Assembly (NCBI GenBank): GCA_900769765.1 | Contig: CAAGHW010000050.1 | Location: 1-19,124 of the forward strand | Direction of reading: 5' to 3' | DNA: 19,124 bases | Origin: Bacteroidaceae bacterium | GTDB lineage: Bacteria > Bacteroidota > Bacteroidia > Bacteroidales > Bacteroidaceae | In this document: in pieces, positions 1 to 6,561 of the stretch | How positions within the stretch are numbered: position 1 is the stretch's first letter | How the letters are laid out: the number at the start of each line of letters is the position of its first letter | Notes under the pieces: model-generated | Told to the model about the DNA's origin: nothing | Database searches by the model: none | Seen by the model: only the letters and a program-made list of their open reading frames with translations | Translations under genes and position numbers: made by a program

Positions 1-351
1 GTGGAGAAGATTCTCGTGTCGGCCATGAAGCAATCGCTCAAGCCTACGTTGCCTTTGCTCAATGGTATGACCTCTTTTGATAAGTTCGTGACACAACCCT
101 TCGCTGGACAGAAGTTTATTGCCCATTGCTACGAGGGTGATAAGGAGCCTCTGATGCAGGCTTTGCAACCAGGCGAAGATGCACTTGTGCTTATTGGCCC
201 TGAGGGAGACTTCAGTCCCGAGGAGGTGGAGAAGGCCATCGCTCATGGTTTCCGCCCCATCACCTTGGGTAAGTCGCGTCTTCGTACAGAGACGGCGGCT
301 CTCGTGGCGGTGCATATGATGAATATCGTGGCTACAAATCGCCTCCCTTAA
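1..351 (+). CDS. rsmE: 16S rRNA (uracil-1498-N3)-methyltransferase, C-terminal part
   Basis: This is the last 116 residues of an RsmE-type SPOUT methyltransferase, which methylates N3 of U1498 in 16S rRNA using S-adenosylmethionine. The visible part holds the C-terminal trefoil-knot region: LIGPEGDFSPEE at about residues 64-75, then the LGKSRLRTETAA block at about 89-100, the two signatures that build the cofactor pocket. The family is usually about 230-250 residues, so the N-terminal PUA-like half lies outside the window. The GTG at base 1 is an internal valine, not a start. truA follows 33 bases after the stop on the same strand, separated only by a heptamer repeat, so the two may be co-transcribed. 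Confidence 0.93.
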   Translation: MEKILVSAMKQSLKPTLPLLNGMTSFDKFVTQPFAGQKFIAHCYEGDKEPLMQALQPGEDALVLIGPEGDFSPEEVEKAIAHGFRPITLGKSRLRTETAALVAVHMMNIVATNRLP

Positions 352-382
352 CCCTCAACTCTCAACCCTCAACCCTCAACCC
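350..382 (+). repeat. AACCCTC heptamer tandem repeat between rsmE and truA
   Basis: About 4.7 copies of a 7-base unit fill the whole gap between the rsmE stop and the truA ATG: AACCCTC, AACTCTC, AACCCTC, AACCCTC, AACCC. One copy carries a C-to-T change. The tract ends two bases before the truA start, so it occupies the ribosome-binding region. A change of one unit would shift the spacing by 7 bases without touching either reading frame. Confidence 0.9.
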
Positions 383-384
383 AC

Positions 385-1143
385 ATGCGCTACTTTATCA
401 CCCTATCTTACGATGGCACCAACTATCACGGTTGGCAGATACAACCCAATGGCGACTCTGTGCAAGAGACCTTAGCACGTGCGTTGTCTACCTTGTTGCG
501 CGAAGACACTCCCATCGTGGGTGCCGGGCGCACCGATGCAGGTGTACATGCCCAAAAGATGATTGCCCACTTTGATACAGAGGTGCAGGTCGATTGTGCG
601 CATCTCGTGGATAAGCTCAACCGCATACTTCCGTGCGATATTGCCGTGCAGAAGGTGAGCAAGGTGCACCCCGATGCTCATGCCCGTTTCAGTGCCACTT
701 CGCGCACGTATCATTATTATATATCTACGGCCAAGAACCCCTTCAATCGTCATCGCGCCATGCGCTTGTTTCATGCGCCCGATTTTGAGCGTATGAACGA
801 GGCCGCTCGCCGGTTGTTTGACTATATCGACTTCACCAGTTTTAGCAAGTTGCATACCGATGTGGCTACCAACAATTGTCGCATCATGCAAGCCCGTTGG
901 GAGCAGGTGGGCGAGGACGAGTGGCGCTTCGTTATTCAGGCCGATCGTTTCTTGCGCAACATGGTGCGTGCCGTGGTGGGTACGTTGCTCGAGGTAGGTC
1001 GTGGCAAAATGACCGTAGATGAGTTTTGTGAGGTGATAGAACGCAAAAATAGGTGTAGTGCGGGTACTTCGGTGCCGGGACAGGCCCTTTTTCTCGTTGA
1101 TGTGACCTATCCTGACACAATTTGGGTTTCAGAGGATTTATAG
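385..1143 (+). CDS. truA: tRNA pseudouridine(38-40) synthase TruA
   Basis: TruA converts uridines 38, 39 and 40 in the anticodon arm of many tRNAs to pseudouridine. The 252-residue product has the usual length. The catalytic motif GAGRTDAGVHA is at about residues 46-56, with Asp51 as the nucleophile. The N-terminal block YDGTNYHGWQIQP (9-21) and the late block FLRNMVRAVVGTLLEVG (near residues 189-205) are also typical. The ATG at 385 gives the expected N-terminus MRYFITLSYDG. No SD is present; the leader is a heptamer repeat. A G-U-rich hairpin terminator follows the gene. Codon choice here favours C-ending triplets such as CCC and ACC more than in the neighbouring EF-G paralogue. Confidence 0.96.
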   Translation: MRYFITLSYDGTNYHGWQIQPNGDSVQETLARALSTLLREDTPIVGAGRTDAGVHAQKMIAHFDTEVQVDCAHLVDKLNRILPCDIAVQKVSKVHPDAHARFSATSRTYHYYISTAKNPFNRHRAMRLFHAPDFERMNEAARRLFDYIDFTSFSKLHTDVATNNCRIMQARWEQVGEDEWRFVIQADRFLRNMVRAVVGTLLEVGRGKMTVDEFCEVIERKNRCSAGTSVPGQALFLVDVTYPDTIWVSEDL

Positions 1144-1184
1144 CAAGAAAACGAGCTTTATTCTCAGTAAATCAATGCTTTATG

Positions 1185-1230
1185 TCGCCTTTCTCGATGC
1201 TTTCGGGAGGGGCGATTTTCTGTTTTTGTC
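1185..1230 (+). terminator. Intrinsic terminator after truA
   Basis: An 11-bp stem pairs 1185-1195 (TCGCCTTTCTC) with 1205-1215 (GGGAGGGGCGA), using several G-U pairs, around a 9-base loop. It is followed by TTTTCTGTTTTTG. The G-U pairs mean it works only when read on the plus strand, which fits termination of rsmE-truA. Confidence 0.6.
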
Positions 1231-1236
1231 AAAAAC

Positions 1237-1252
1237 TATGTTGCATAACATA
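1237..1252. promoter_or_regulatory. Palindrome upstream of the EF-G paralogue promoter, possible activator site
   Basis: TATGTTGCATAACATA has perfect 6-base arms (TATGTT/AACATA) around GCAT. Its centre lies about 62 bases upstream of the start of transcription predicted from the -7 element at 1296-1303, the distance typical of class I activation by CRP-family proteins. In Bacteroides thetaiotaomicron the EF-G2 gene is activated by the CRP-family regulator Cur (BT4338), so this is a candidate site for its equivalent. That assignment is inference from position and symmetry. Confidence 0.4.
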
Positions 1253-1271
1253 AAAACGAATTGCAACTTTC

Positions 1272-1303
1272 TTTGTCAATACGATTAATATTTATTACTT
1301 TCG
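1272..1303 (+). promoter_or_regulatory. Bacteroidales-type promoter for the EF-G paralogue
   Basis: TTTG at 1272-1275 (-33 element), a 20-base spacer and TACTTTCG at 1296-1303, one mismatch from TAnnTTTG (-7 element). The predicted start is near 1307, giving a leader of about 55 bases that is A-rich and has no SD. Confidence 0.65.
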
Positions 1304-1362
1304 CACCGTTTCTCGTAACAGAGTACAAGAAATAACTAGTTTTAACTTAAAAATGCAATATT

Positions 1363-3516
1363 ATGAAGGTTTATCAAACAAACGAGATTAAGAACATTGC
1401 CCTTCTTGGCAATGATGGTTCAGGTAAGACCACTCTCACAGAAGCCTTGCTCTATGAGAGTGGGGTTATAAAACGTCGTGGTAGAATCACACACAAGAAC
1501 ACCGTTAGTGACTACTTCCCTGTAGAACAGGAGTATGGCTATTCGGTGTTTTCAACTGTATTCCAGATTGAGCAGGCAGGCAAGAAACTGAATCTTATCG
1601 ATTGTCCGGGTTCTGACGATTTCGCAGGCAGTATGGTCAGTGCAATGACTGTTGCCGACTTGGCTATGATGGTCATCAACGGACAATATGGTGTTGAGGT
1701 GGGTACTCAGAACTGCTACCGTTACATCAAGAAAATGAAAAAGCCGATGATGTTCGTAGTCAATCAGGTAGATAACGAGAAGTGTGACTATGACACTGTT
1801 ATCGAGCAGTTGCAGTCTATTTACGGTTCAAAGGTTGTTCCTGTTCAGTATCCGTTGAATGCAGGTCCAGGTTTCAGCACCATCATCGACGTTTTGTTGA
1901 TGAAGAAACTTACCTATACAGGTGAGGGTCAGCCACCTTTGGTAGAGGATATCCCTGCAAGTGAGTTCGAGAAGGCTAAGGCTCTTCACATGGAGCTTGT
2001 TGAAAAGGCTGCCGAGAATGAAGAGGGCTTGATGGACAAGTTCTTTGAATCGGAGGAACTTACAACAGACGAAATCCGTATGGGTGCGCGTATGGGCCTC
2101 GAGACCGACAGCGTATATCCTGTTCTCTGCTGTTCTGCTGCCAATGATGTGGCTGTAAGCCGTTTGCTCGAGTTCTTGGCGAATGTGGCTCCTGAAATCA
2201 ACGATATGCCACAGCCTGTGAATGCCGAGGGTGAGACTGTTCCTTATGACAGCGAGGCTCCAACATCTGTATTCTTCTATAAGACATCTGTTGAACCGCA
2301 TATTGGTGAGGTAAACTACTTCAAGGTGATGAGCGGTACTCTTAAGGCTGGTGATGACTTGGTGAATGCCGACCGTGGCTCAAAGGAGCGTATCGCGCAG
2401 CTGTATTGCAGCGCCGGTGCAAACCGTGTGGCTGTCGATGAACTTAAGGCGGGTGATTTGGGATGTACTGTAAAACTCAAGGATATCAAAATCGGTAATA
2501 CCCTCAATGCCAAGGATGCAAACAACAAGTTCGCTTTGGTGAAATATCCTGCTTCAAAGTATTCACGTGCTATCAAGCCAGTGAACGAGTCTGAAATTGA
2601 AAAGATGATGCAGGTGCTTAACCGTATGCACGAGGAGGATCCTACATGGCGCATCGAGCAGTCTAAGGAGCTTCGTCAGACAATTGTCTATGGTCAGGGT
2701 GAGTTCCACTTGCGTACTTTGAAATGGCGTCTTGAGCACGTTGAGAAGGTACAGGTCAAATATGAGGAGCCAAAGATTCCGTATCGTGAGACAATTACTA
2801 AGGCTGCACGTGCCGACTATCGTCACAAGAAACAGTCGGGTGGTGCTGGTCAGTTCGGTGAGGTACACATGATTGTTGAACCTTACGAGGATGGCAAGCC
2901 ATTGCAGGAGGTTTACCGTTTCGGCGGTCAGGAGTTCAAGATCAATGCCAAAGGTGTTGAAGAGGTTGCACTCGATTGGGGTGGCAAGCTCGTGTTCGTG
3001 AACAGTATTGTCGGCGGTAGCATCGATGCCCGCTTTATGCCTGCAATCCTCAAGGGTGTTATGGAGCGTATGGAGCGTGGTCCGCTTACAGGCTCTTATG
3101 CCCGTGACGTGCGTGTAATCGTTTATGACGGTAAGATGCACCCGGTAGATTCTAACGAGCTTTCATTCATGTTGGCAGGACGTAATGCCTTCAGTGCTGC
3201 ATTCCGTGAGGCGGGTCCAAAGATTCTTGAGCCTGTATATGATGTAGAGGTATTCGTGCCGTCGGACAAGATGGGTGATGTCATGAGTGATATCCAGGGC
3301 CGTCGCGGTATGATCATGGGTATGGAGAGCGAGAACGGTTACGAGAAACTCGCTGCAAAAGTTCCTTTGAAGGAGATGGCTTCTTACTCTACAACATTGA
3401 GTTCACTCACCGGTGGTCGTGCTTCGTTCATCATGTCGCCTTCGACATACGAACTCGTTCCTGGTGATGTACAGAACAAGCTTGTTGAGGAACTTGCTGT
3501 TAAGGACGAAGAATAA
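1363..3516 (+). CDS. fusA2: Elongation factor G paralogue (EF-G2 type)
   Basis: The 717-residue protein has the full EF-G layout: G domain, domain II, then domains III-V, including the domain IV loop SGGAGQFGEV and the GGSIDARF block. The nucleotide-binding motifs are divergent. The P-loop is GNDGSGKTT (16-24). Switch I reads YGYSV where canonical EF-G has RGITI. G3 is DCPGSDDF (80-87), with Ser84 where canonical DTPGHVDF carries the catalytic histidine. G4 is NQVD (134-137) instead of NKxD. These features and the sequence as I recall it match Bacteroides EF-G2, reported to support translation under carbon limitation without GTP hydrolysis. It stands alone, with its own promoter, an upstream palindrome and a strong terminator. 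It is not the main fusA, which normally sits in the str operon. Confidence 0.9.
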   Translation: MKVYQTNEIKNIALLGNDGSGKTTLTEALLYESGVIKRRGRITHKNTVSDYFPVEQEYGYSVFSTVFQIEQAGKKLNLIDCPGSDDFAGSMVSAMTVADLAMMVINGQYGVEVGTQNCYRYIKKMKKPMMFVVNQVDNEKCDYDTVIEQLQSIYGSKVVPVQYPLNAGPGFSTIIDVLLMKKLTYTGEGQPPLVEDIPASEFEKAKALHMELVEKAAENEEGLMDKFFESEELTTDEIRMGARMGLETDSVYPVLCCSAANDVAVSRLLEFLANVAPEINDMPQPVNAEGETVPYDSEAPTSVFFYKTSVEPHIGEVNYFKVMSGTLKAGDDLVNADRGSKERIAQLYCSAGANRVAVDELKAGDLGCTVKLKDIKIGNTLNAKDANNKFALVKYPASKYSRAIKPVNESEIEKMMQVLNRMHEEDPTWRIEQSKELRQTIVYGQGEFHLRTLKWRLEHVEKVQVKYEEPKIPYRETITKAARADYRHKKQSGGAGQFGEVHMIVEPYEDGKPLQEVYRFGGQEFKINAKGVEEVALDWGGKLVFVNSIVGGSIDARFMPAILKGVMERMERGPLTGSYARDVRVIVYDGKMHPVDSNELSFMLAGRNAFSAAFREAGPKILEPVYDVEVFVPSDKMGDVMSDIQGRRGMIMGMESENGYEKLAAKVPLKEMASYSTTLSSLTGGRASFIMSPSTYELVPGDVQNKLVEELAVKDEE

Positions 3517-3531
3517 TTGTGTTTTATATAG

Positions 3532-3567
3532 AAAGGCGACAGAGCAAAACAGCTCTGTCGCCTTTTT
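3532..3567 (+). terminator. Strong intrinsic terminator after the EF-G paralogue
   Basis: A perfect 14-bp stem pairs 3532-3545 with 3552-3565 (core GGCGACAGAGC/GCTCTGTCGCC) around the loop AAAACA, ending in a TTTTTT run. It begins 16 bases after the stop codon. Confidence 0.92.
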
Positions 3568-3664
3568 TGTTAAAATATTACGTTATTTCACGCAAAATGT
3601 AGTCCTTGCGAAAATTAACTTGTCAAAATAGCAATTATGGTTTTTAAAATTGTTAATTAAAAGA

Positions 3665-3704
3665 AAAAGTTGCATAATTTTTTGTTATAAATTATGCAAC
3701 TTTT
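3665..3704. repeat. Perfect 16-bp inverted repeat in front of rprX
   Basis: The arms AAAAGTTGCATAATTT (3665-3680) and its exact complement (3689-3704) flank an 8-base centre, TTTGTTAT. The right arm covers the expected -33 position of the rprX promoter, whose -7 element is at 3716-3723, and the centre lies about 45 bases before the predicted start of transcription. It could be an operator for a dimeric regulator or a second, A/T-rich bidirectional terminator, since a true terminator already lies 100 bases upstream. The 9-mer GTTGCATAA also occurs in the palindrome at 1237-1252. Confidence 0.9.
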
Positions 3705-3715
3705 GTTGTTGTGAT

Positions 3716-3723
3716 TATATTTG
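3716..3723 (+). promoter_or_regulatory. -7 element of the rprXY promoter
   Basis: TATATTTG matches TAnnTTTG exactly. The -33 position (about 3692-3695) falls inside the inverted-repeat arm and is not a consensus TTTG, which would suit a promoter dependent on a bound regulator. The predicted leader is about 68 bases. Confidence 0.5.
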
Positions 3724-3797
3724 CGGTGAGCGGTTTGGGTGAAGGTGTCGAACCGTATTGTATATCACCTTCTTAAGTATATGTTTATAGTTGTTGT

Positions 3798-5330
3798 ATG
3801 AAAAAGAATGCGATATTGGTTGTGGCGGTTGTGATGGGTGTATGCTGCTTTGCATTGTTGTTTATGCAGGTGTCATATATCGATGCGATGGTCGGGATGC
3901 GAAAAGGGCATTTCGAAGAGGGTGTCAGACGCGCTCTTTATCAGGTAGCGTATGACCTTGAACTGGAGGAGATGCGCGAATATCTTTCCAAGGATGTGCG
4001 TCGTGACATATTGCGTGGCCAATTGAATGATGATGGTATAAAATTTGAACATAGTTATGTCACTTCGTCCGAAACGGGTGATGTGGTGTCGAAATTTGAA
4101 TTCAAGACTTTTGTGCTCAATCCGCCTCACTTCAACAACAAAGGGTTGAAAACGGAAAAGAACCTGTCGGTTGAAGAGGCGCAAAGGGTGGCTCTCGACG
4201 TGTTGCGTATGAGATACAAATATCAAAGGGCTGTGCTTGACGAGGTCATATACAATATGCTTTATCAGGCGAACGAAAAGCCGTTGAACACACGTATCGA
4301 CTTCAAATTGCTCGACAAGGCCATAAAGGCTGAACTTGAGAATAACGGAATAGATATGCCGTATCATTTCAGGGTGCTTACGGGGGGTAAGGAAGAGGTT
4401 TACCGTTGCCCCGATTTCAAGGCCGACAAGAAAGGGGTGACATATACCGAAACATTGTTCAAGAACGACCCGCCGACACGTATGGCTCTGCTTGAGATAA
4501 CTTTTCCGTCGCAGGTGCTGAACAATTACATTTACGGTTCGGTTAAATTTATGCTTCCTTCCATATTGTTTACATTAGTTTTGTTAATAACTTTTGTCAT
4601 AACATTGTATATGGTGGTAAGGCATAAGAAGTTTACCAAAATGAAGAATGATTTCATAAATAATATGACCCATGAGTTCAAGACTCCCATCTCGACAATA
4701 TCGCTTGCAGCACAGATGTTGCAGGACCAGTCGGTGGCAAAGTCGCCCGAAATGTTCGGAAAGCTCTCGGGTGTGATATCGAGCGAGACAAAGAGGCTGC
4801 GCTTCCAGGTCGACAAGGTGTTGCAGATGTCTATGTTCGATGACAAGAATACGGCTTCGCTGAAGATGAAGGAACTCGATGCCAACGAATTGCTGTCGGG
4901 TATCATAAATACGTTTGCGGTGAAGGTGGAGCAGAATGGCGGAACCATTACTTCGAGGCTTGAGGCTAAAGACCCCTTTATTTTTGTCGATGAGATGCAT
5001 TTCACCAATGTGGTGTTCAATCTCATGGATAATGCCATGAAGTACAGGCGTAGTGATGTGCCGTTGTCGTTGGAGATTTGTACTAAGAATGTGGGCGACA
5101 AGTTTGTCCTTTCGATAAAGGATAACGGCATTGGTATAAGTAAAGATAACCTTAAGAGGATTTTTGATAAGTTCTACCGTGTGCATACGGGAAACGTGCA
5201 CGATGTGAAAGGATTCGGTCTTGGCTTGGCTTATGTGAAGCAGATGGTGAAGGCGCATCGTGGCTCTATACGCGCCGAGAGTGAAGTGGGCGTGGGAACA
5301 ACATTTATAATTGTATTACCTTTAAAATAA
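3798..5330 (+). CDS. rprX: Sensor histidine kinase, RprX-like
   Basis: This 510-residue membrane sensor kinase phosphorylates the response regulator encoded directly downstream. Transmembrane helix 1 is at about residues 5-27. A sensor region of about 220 residues, predicted periplasmic, is followed by helix 2 at about 252-275. The DHp domain has the H-box NNMTHEFKTPIS with phospho-acceptor His292. The ATPase domain has the N-box FNLMDNAMKYR (407-417), G1 DNGIGI (442-447), the F-box RIFDKFYR and G2 GFGLGL (472-477). All catalytic residues are present. The resemblance to Bacteroides fragilis RprX, first noticed through effects on tetracycline resistance, is from memory and supported by the partner gene. 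The periplasmic sensor shows no domain I recognise, so the signal is unknown. The stop codon abuts the ATG of the regulator. Confidence 0.9.
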   Translation: MKKNAILVVAVVMGVCCFALLFMQVSYIDAMVGMRKGHFEEGVRRALYQVAYDLELEEMREYLSKDVRRDILRGQLNDDGIKFEHSYVTSSETGDVVSKFEFKTFVLNPPHFNNKGLKTEKNLSVEEAQRVALDVLRMRYKYQRAVLDEVIYNMLYQANEKPLNTRIDFKLLDKAIKAELENNGIDMPYHFRVLTGGKEEVYRCPDFKADKKGVTYTETLFKNDPPTRMALLEITFPSQVLNNYIYGSVKFMLPSILFTLVLLITFVITLYMVVRHKKFTKMKNDFINNMTHEFKTPISTISLAAQMLQDQSVAKSPEMFGKLSGVISSETKRLRFQVDKVLQMSMFDDKNTASLKMKELDANELLSGIINTFAVKVEQNGGTITSRLEAKDPFIFVDEMHFTNVVFNLMDNAMKYRRSDVPLSLEICTKNVGDKFVLSIKDNGIGISKDNLKRIFDKFYRVHTGNVHDVKGFGLGLAYVKQMVKAHRGSIRAESEVGVGTTFIIVLPLK

Positions 5331-6038
5331 ATGATTATGGAAGAGAAACAGAGAATTTTGCTATGTGAGGATGACGAGAACTTGGGTATGTTGTTGCGTG
5401 AATACCTTCAGGCTAAAGGTTACTACGCAGAGCTCTGTCCCGACGGCGATGCCGGTTACAAGGCTTTCGTGAAAGGAAAGTTCGATATATGTGTGCTTGA
5501 TGTCATGATGCCTATAAAGGACGGTTTTACTCTGGCGCAGGAGATTCGTCAGGCCGATTCGGAGATACCTATCATTTTCTTGACTGCCAAGACTCTTAAC
5601 GAGGATATTCTCGAGGGATTCAAGATTGGTGCCGATGACTATATTACAAAACCTTTCAGCATGGAGGTGCTTGTGGTGCGCATAGAGACCGTTTTGCGTC
5701 GCGTATGTGGCAAGAAGAACAAGGAGAATACCATGTATAAGATAGGACGTTTTGTGTTCGATACCCAGAAGCAGTTGCTTGTCATTGATGACCAGCAGAC
5801 AAAGCTGACAACAAAAGAGTCGGAACTGCTCAGTCTGCTTTGTGCTCATCAGAACGAGATTCTGCAGCGTGACTTTGCGTTGAAGACCGTGTGGACCGAT
5901 GATAACTATTTCAATGCCCGCAGCATGGATGTCTATATCACAAAATTGCGTAAGCATTTGAGAGCTGATGACTCTATCGAGATTATCAATATTCACGGTA
6001 AGGGATATAAGCTCATTGCTCCGGCCGCAGAGGCATAA
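5331..6038 (+). CDS. rprY: OmpR-family response regulator, RprY-like
   Basis: The 235-residue regulator has an N-terminal receiver domain (about 8-125) with acidic pocket Glu13/Asp14/Asp15, phospho-acceptor Asp57 in VLDVMMP, Thr in FLTAKT and Lys in TKPFSME. A C-terminal winged helix (about 135-230) ends with the NARSMDVYITKLRKHL recognition region and the HGKGYKL wing. It closely resembles B. fragilis RprY as I recall it. It is the partner of the kinase upstream: the kinase stop and this ATG are directly adjacent (TAAATG), implying coupled translation. A second in-frame ATG at 5337 would remove only Met-Ile and gives the N-terminus MEEKQRILL; either start is possible. The gene ends at a bidirectional terminator. 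Confidence 0.94.
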   Translation: MIMEEKQRILLCEDDENLGMLLREYLQAKGYYAELCPDGDAGYKAFVKGKFDICVLDVMMPIKDGFTLAQEIRQADSEIPIIFLTAKTLNEDILEGFKIGADDYITKPFSMEVLVVRIETVLRRVCGKKNKENTMYKIGRFVFDTQKQLLVIDDQQTKLTTKESELLSLLCAHQNEILQRDFALKTVWTDDNYFNARSMDVYITKLRKHLRADDSIEIINIHGKGYKLIAPAAEA

Positions 6039-6052
6039 CGGGTGTCAATGAT

Positions 6053-6094
6053 AAAAAAACATTGGGCAGGCAAACGTCTGTCCAATGTTTTTTT
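6053..6094. terminator. Bidirectional terminator between rprY and the small membrane protein gene
   Basis: AAAAAAACATTGGGCAG pairs with CTGTCCAATGTTTTTTT, with one G-U pair, around a short loop at about 6070-6077. The A-tract and T-tract on the two sides let it work for rprY on the plus strand and for the convergent 60-codon gene on the minus strand. Confidence 0.88.
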
Positions 6095-6114
6095 ACAGTC
6101 AATGCAAGTGTGGA

Positions 6115-6297
6115 TTATTCCTCTTCAAGAATCTTTTTGCTTGCGTAAATATAGGTTATCAAGCCTGCAACCATCAATGCTACAGAACCTAAGTTTACAA
6201 AGTTAAAATTGTTCCAACCAGCGAAGTGGCTGAGGATGATGAGGATTGCACCGATGAGGAAGATTGCAATTCCTGCGATTTTCAATTTGCTTGCCAT
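6115..6297 (-). CDS. Small two-helix membrane protein of unknown function
   Basis: A 60-residue protein I cannot assign to a named family. It starts with a short basic stretch (MASKLK), followed by a hydrophobic helix at about 7-25 (IAGIAIFLIGAILIILSHF), an aromatic turn GWNNFNF (27-33), a second helix at about 35-53 rich in Gly and Ala, and a charged tail KKILEEE. This suggests a hairpin in the inner membrane with both ends in the cytoplasm. The reality of the gene is supported by the bidirectional terminator just past its stop, a weak promoter-like sequence upstream, and membrane-protein composition that a chance frame would be unlikely to give. The upstream leader has no SD. Confidence 0.75.
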   Translation of the reverse strand: MASKLKIAGIAIFLIGAILIILSHFAGWNNFNFVNLGSVALMVAGLITYIYASKKILEEE

Positions 6298-6330
6298 AAT
6301 GTATGTTGTTTTTTAGTTATTTCCTATCTG

Positions 6331-6362
6331 CAAAGAAACACATAATTATTTAGAGAATGAAA
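6331..6362 (-). promoter_or_regulatory. Possible promoter for the small membrane protein gene
   Basis: On the minus strand, TTTC (6362-6359), a 20-base gap and TTTCTTTG (6338-6331) give a one-mismatch match to each element of TTTG-N20-TAnnTTTG. The predicted start is near 6325, about 28 bases before the ATG. Confidence 0.35.
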
Positions 6363-6482
6363 TTTTTTTATTAAAAACTCTTTTTTTGGGGCAATATTTG
6401 TTTCTAAAGGCTCTGTTTGTGATAAATAATGAGCCGGAGATCGGCATTTGTGTGGTGTGCGGAATTAAAAGCTTGGTAAAAC

Positions 6483-6513
6483 TTTGGTATTTTGAAATTT
6501 ATGCGTATCTTTG
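6483..6513 (+). promoter_or_regulatory. Consensus promoter of the rpsF-rpsR-rplI operon
   Basis: TTTG at 6483-6486, a 19-base spacer and TATCTTTG at 6506-6513 match both consensus elements exactly. The predicted start is near 6519, giving a leader of about 43 bases that is A/T-rich and has no SD. This is one of the two best promoters in the window. The 185 bases upstream (6298-6482) are A/T-rich and hold nothing else I can identify. Confidence 0.85.
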
Positions 6514-6561
6514 CAGTCGCGTTTAGAAAAAACGATTGTTTAACTTATTTATTAATTAAAA

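Noticed and set aside
350..382. CRISPR or telomere-like array
   Set aside because: The unit is 7 bases without spacers, and the tract is only 33 bases long on what looks like a bacterial chromosome.
2563..3141. 192-codon minus-strand open frame inside the EF-G paralogue
   Set aside because: It is antisense to a strongly conserved gene, has no recognisable motif and is best explained by the codon bias of the sense frame. The same applies to the long antisense frames at 472-891, 4584-5258, 5361-5996 and 13389-13784.
6415..6455. Possible small RNA hairpins in the A/T-rich spacer before rpsF (GGCTC...GAGCC and GCCG-GAGAT-CGGC)
   Set aside because: The stems are only 4-5 bp, with no promoter and terminator in a consistent arrangement.
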